Source: RGDT01 sp964630925 (GTDB lineage Bacteria > Planctomycetota > Planctomycetia > Gemmatales > Gemmataceae). From it: 25,245 bases of DNA. The translations under genes were made by a program, and so were the position numbers. Position 1 is the first letter of the stretch. Every line of letters starts with the position of its first letter. Under the pieces are notes generated by a model. It ran no database searches and was not told the DNA's origin. It worked only from the letters and a program-made list of their open reading frames with translations. The stretch is taken from NCBI GenBank assembly GCA_964630925.1, contig CAZVZK010000149.1:1-25245 (forward strand). Direction: 5' to 3'. Shown piece by piece: positions 22,687 through 25,245 of the stretch.

Positions 22687-25245
22687 ATGACTCATTCCGC
22701 CATTACCCAGGGGGGAGGCCCTGATGTCCTCGGGCCTTTCGAGGACGCCTGGAGACGCACCCCCCAGCCCGACCTCGCCGCCTTCCTCCCTTCCGGGCAG
22801 GGGCGGATGCAGGCCCTCCTCGACCTCGTCCACGTTGACATGGAGATGCGCGCCCGCTCCGGCCTCCCCTTCCGGGTCGAGGACTACACCGCCCGCTTCC
22901 CCGAGCTGGCCGGCCCCACCCTCCTCGACCTCGTCGCCTGGGAGCACTCCCTGCGGTCCAGGGGCGGCACCCCGATTCCGGTCCGGGAATACGTCCGCCG
23001 GTTCCCCGCCCTCGCCGGGTCGCTCGAGAAGCGCCTCCATTCCAGGGCCGCCCCCTGGCTCCCCGCCCTGCCCGGCTACGCGATCGACTCCGTCCTCGGA
23101 CAGGGCGGCATGGGTGAGGTCTACGGCGGCACGCACCTCGGCCTGGCCCGCCCGGTGGCGGTCAAGATCATCCGCCGCACGTTCGCCGAACACCCCCAGG
23201 CCCGCCGCCGCTTCGAGGCCGAGGGCCGCGCCGTCGCCCGCCTCGACCACCCCTGCGTCGTCCGCGTCTTCGACTGCGGCACCCACGAGGGGCAGCCGTA
23301 CCTCGTGATGGAGCGCGTGGACGGCGGCAACCTCTCCCAGGCCATGGGACGCCCCATGCCCCCGCGCCTCGCCGCCGGCATCGTCGCCCAGCTCGCCGAC
23401 GCCGCCCACCACGCCCACGAGCGCGGCGTCGTTCATCGCGACATCAAGCCCTCCAACGTCCTCCTCTGGTTCCCCGACGGCGCCGAGCGCACCCTGACCG
23501 CCGCCCGCCTGAAGCTGACCGACTTCGGCCTCGCACGGCTGGGCGAGGCCGGCGGCGACACCCGCACCGGCGAATTCCTCGGCACCGTGTCGTACGCCGC
23601 CCCCGAGCAGGTCCGCGGCGAGGTCGCCCGCATCGGGCCTGCCACCGACGTCTACGCCCTCGGCGCGGTGCTGTACGAGATGCTCATCGGCAACCCACCC
23701 TTCACCGGCCAGCCGGCGTCCGTGCTGACCAGCGTCCTCCATGACCCGCCCCCCGCACCGAACATCCACCCCGCCCTCGACGCCATCGTCCTCAAGGCCC
23801 TGTCCAAGAAGCCCGAGGAGCGCCACGCCTCGGCACGCGAGCTGTCGCTCGCGTTGAAGACGTGGCTGCGCACCGCCCCCGCCGACCCGCCGGAGACGAT
23901 CATGCCGACCCTCGCGCCGCGCGCCTCCTCCGCCCCGTCCGCCGGCACGCTGACGCCGGCGCTGGCCACCGCCCCGTTCACCCCGACGCCCCCGCCGGCG
24001 CCCCCCGCCCGCCCGTGGGCCCTCGCGATGGCGCTGCTCGCGGGCGCGCTCACGCTGGCCGGCGTCGTCCTGTGGTTCTCGACGACATCCGACGTGAGGG
24101 TGTCCGTGGACCTGCCGGTGGACGCCAAGGACGCGCGGCTGACGTTCGTCCTGGACGGACGCGAGCTGGCGCGCGACGAGGCGGAAGGCCCGATCCGCCT
24201 GAAGCCGGGCAAGCACACGCTGGTGGTGAAGCGTGACGGCAAGCCGTGGAAGGAGTACGCGGTGGTGGTGGAGGGCCGCAAGGCGACGGTGGAAGACAAG
24301 ACGCCGGGGGAGGAGAAGCCGGCGGGCGAGGTGACGGAGCGGCAACTGGCCGAGTGGGTGCTGGAGCAGGGCGGGCACCTGCACCTGGAAGTTGGTGACG
24401 CGGCGGGGCATCCCATTTTCAAGAAGGACGGGCTGCCCGCCGATCCCAAAGTGCGGAATGTGGTCTTCGTGGGGCGCACGGGTTTGGAGGATGATGGGCT
24501 GAAGAGGCATCTCGCGGCGGGAAAGAATCTCGTCCACTTCGCCATCATCGACTGCCCGCTGGTGACCGACGCCGGGGTAGCGGTGCTGCGCGACCTGCCC
24601 AAGCTCGACACGGTGGTATTGCAGAACTGCAAGAGGCTGACCGACGAGGCCGTCCGCGCCCTGCCGATGAATCGGCTGACCCGGCTGTCCCTCCAGGGGA
24701 TCGGGTTCACGTCCGCGAGCGTCAAGGAGCTGACGAGGGCGGAGAGGCTGATGTCCGTCGGTTTCATCGGATTGAGGCTGAGTGACGACGACTTCAAGGG
24801 ATGGGCGGACAAGGACGCCCTCGTCGAGTTCTCCGTGATCCAGCACCCGGCCCCGGCGGACTTCACGGGCGCCTGCCTGGCCCATCTGGCGAAGTCGCGT
24901 CGGATGAACTACATCGACCTATCTGGCACGGGCATGAAGGACGAGAACCTCAAGCACCTCGCCGCCTTCCCCGCGCTGGCGAACCTGAGGCTGGCAGGGA
25001 CGCACCTGTCCGGCAAGGGCTTCGATATACTCGCCAGGCTGCCGTCGCTGACCGAGCTGCAACTGGGCTTCAACATCCTGGACGACGAAGGATTGAGGCA
25101 CATCGCCAGGTGCCCGCTGCTGTCCACGCTCCTCCTGGAGAAGGCGACGGTGTCCGAGGCGGGGTTCGCGGCGCTGGGCAAGTCGAAGTCGGGTGGAGGC
25201 CTACTTGGGCGAACAGTCTGCATAGAATGGCAGGGTAGGGGTTGT
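22687..25245 (+). CDS. Receptor-like Ser/Thr protein kinase with PEGA-like and leucine-rich repeat ectodomain (3' end cut)
   Basis: At least 853 codons, open to the window edge. Residues 1-125 contain two copies of an EDYxxRFPEL-type motif (64-75 and 99-110) common before planctomycete kinases. The Hanks-type kinase domain (about 133-400) is complete: glycine loop LGQGGMGEVY (137-146), K160, HRDIKPSN (250-257, catalytic D252), DFG (279-281), APEQ (305-308). A Pro/Thr-rich linker, one membrane helix (about 443-465) and a PEGA-like beta domain (470-530) follow. Then come about eight leucine-rich repeats of the planctomycete type (LTDEAVRAL, LDDEGLRHIARCPLL). The last visible residues include CIEWQG, like the CKIEWDGG ending of such LRR proteins, so only a few codons are probably missing. 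Predicted single-pass sensor, kinase inside, LRR outside. It starts a new transcription unit. Confidence 0.92.
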   Translation, partial: MTHSAITQGGGPDVLGPFEDAWRRTPQPDLAAFLPSGQGRMQALLDLVHVDMEMRARSGLPFRVEDYTARFPELAGPTLLDLVAWEHSLRSRGGTPIPVREYVRRFPALAGSLEKRLHSRAAPWLPALPGYAIDSVLGQGGMGEVYGGTHLGLARPVAVKIIRRTFAEHPQARRRFEAEGRAVARLDHPCVVRVFDCGTHEGQPYLVMERVDGGNLSQAMGRPMPPRLAAGIVAQLADAAHHAHERGVVHRDIKPSNVLLWFPDGAERTLTAARLKLTDFGLARLGEAGGDTRTGEFLGTVSYAAPEQVRGEVARIGPATDVYALGAVLYEMLIGNPPFTGQPASVLTSVLHDPPPAPNIHPALDAIVLKALSKKPEERHASARELSLALKTWLRTAPADPPETIMPTLAPRASSAPSAGTLTPALATAPFTPTPPPAPPARPWALAMALLAGALTLAGVVLWFSTTSDVRVSVDLPVDAKDARLTFVLDGRELARDEAEGPIRLKPGKHTLVVKRDGKPWKEYAVVVEGRKATVEDKTPGEEKPAGEVTERQLAEWVLEQGGHLHLEVGDAAGHPIFKKDGLPADPKVRNVVFVGRTGLEDDGLKRHLAAGKNLVHFAIIDCPLVTDAGVAVLRDLPKLDTVVLQNCKRLTDEAVRALPMNRLTRLSLQGIGFTSASVKELTRAERLMSVGFIGLRLSDDDFKGWADKDALVEFSVIQHPAPADFTGACLAHLAKSRRMNYIDLSGTGMKDENLKHLAAFPALANLRLAGTHLSGKGFDILARLPSLTELQLGFNILDDEGLRHIARCPLLSTLLLEKATVSEAGFAALGKSKSGGGLLGRTVCIEWQGRGC

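Noticed and set aside
22376..22690. Plus-strand open frame of about 100 codons before the kinase gene
   Set aside because: It lies mostly in repeat copy 3. A similar peptide can be read from copies 1 and 2, as expected of a repeat, but there is no recognisable protein or ribosome site.
22651..24885. A 744-codon open frame on the minus strand
   Set aside because: It is antisense to the kinase gene, whose motifs (glycine loop, HRD, DFG, APE) are all intact on the plus strand.

Overview
The window looks like a chromosomal segment from a planctomycete, most likely of the Gemmataceae. The base composition is very GC-rich. The gene content is typical of that group: a DUF1501 Tat-exported protein, PQQ-type beta-propellers, N-terminal TIGR02996 repeat-companion domains on SUMF1-like proteins, TPR-CHAT proteins, and a Ser/Thr kinase with a leucine-rich repeat ectodomain. 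I see no rRNA, tRNA, CRISPR array, complete insertion sequence or phage gene.

Layout. 1-2240 (minus): a DHH/NrnA-type phosphoesterase followed by a membrane protein with one c-type heme motif. 2456-4271 (minus): a DUF1501 protein, then a small membrane protein. 4554-11270 (minus): two tandem, paralogous, exported TPR-CHAT putative caspase-like proteases, then a 90-residue PQQ beta-propeller remnant that keeps only its two ends. 11428-14573 (plus): aspartate-semialdehyde dehydrogenase, a TIGR02996-SUMF1-like protein and an exported class C beta-lactamase-fold hydrolase. 14994-17014 (plus): two more TIGR02996-SUMF1-like paralogues, overlapping by one base. 17124-18039: a degenerate receiver-domain protein converging on a zinc-ribbon membrane protein. 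18162-20512 (plus): an exported helical/jelly-roll protein translationally coupled to a full PQQ beta-propeller. 20688-21983 (minus): QueE and a MarR regulator. 22687 to the window edge (plus): a receptor-like Ser/Thr kinase.

Two features run through the window. First, a dispersed element of about 145-150 bp occurs three times clearly and once in degenerate form. Each copy lies just downstream of a stop codon (or of the stop of a gene remnant), in the same orientation relative to that gene. It carries three tandem ATTGC units and a GGGAATGAGACGGGA-like block. Second, most transcription-unit starts carry a TANNATG-like -10 element, usually 24-45 nt before the start codon. In three places the ATG of this element is in frame with the gene and imitates an earlier start codon, so the starts given here were chosen with that in mind.

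The genes do not form one obvious pathway. Asd (lysine/threonine/methionine and diaminopimelate supply) and QueE (queuosine precursor) are housekeeping. Most of the rest is the envelope, sensory and exported-protein repertoire expanded in Gemmataceae. The best candidates for undescribed biology are the 3'-end repeat family, the exported CHAT pair and the SUMF1-like trio that lacks the canonical cysteine pair.
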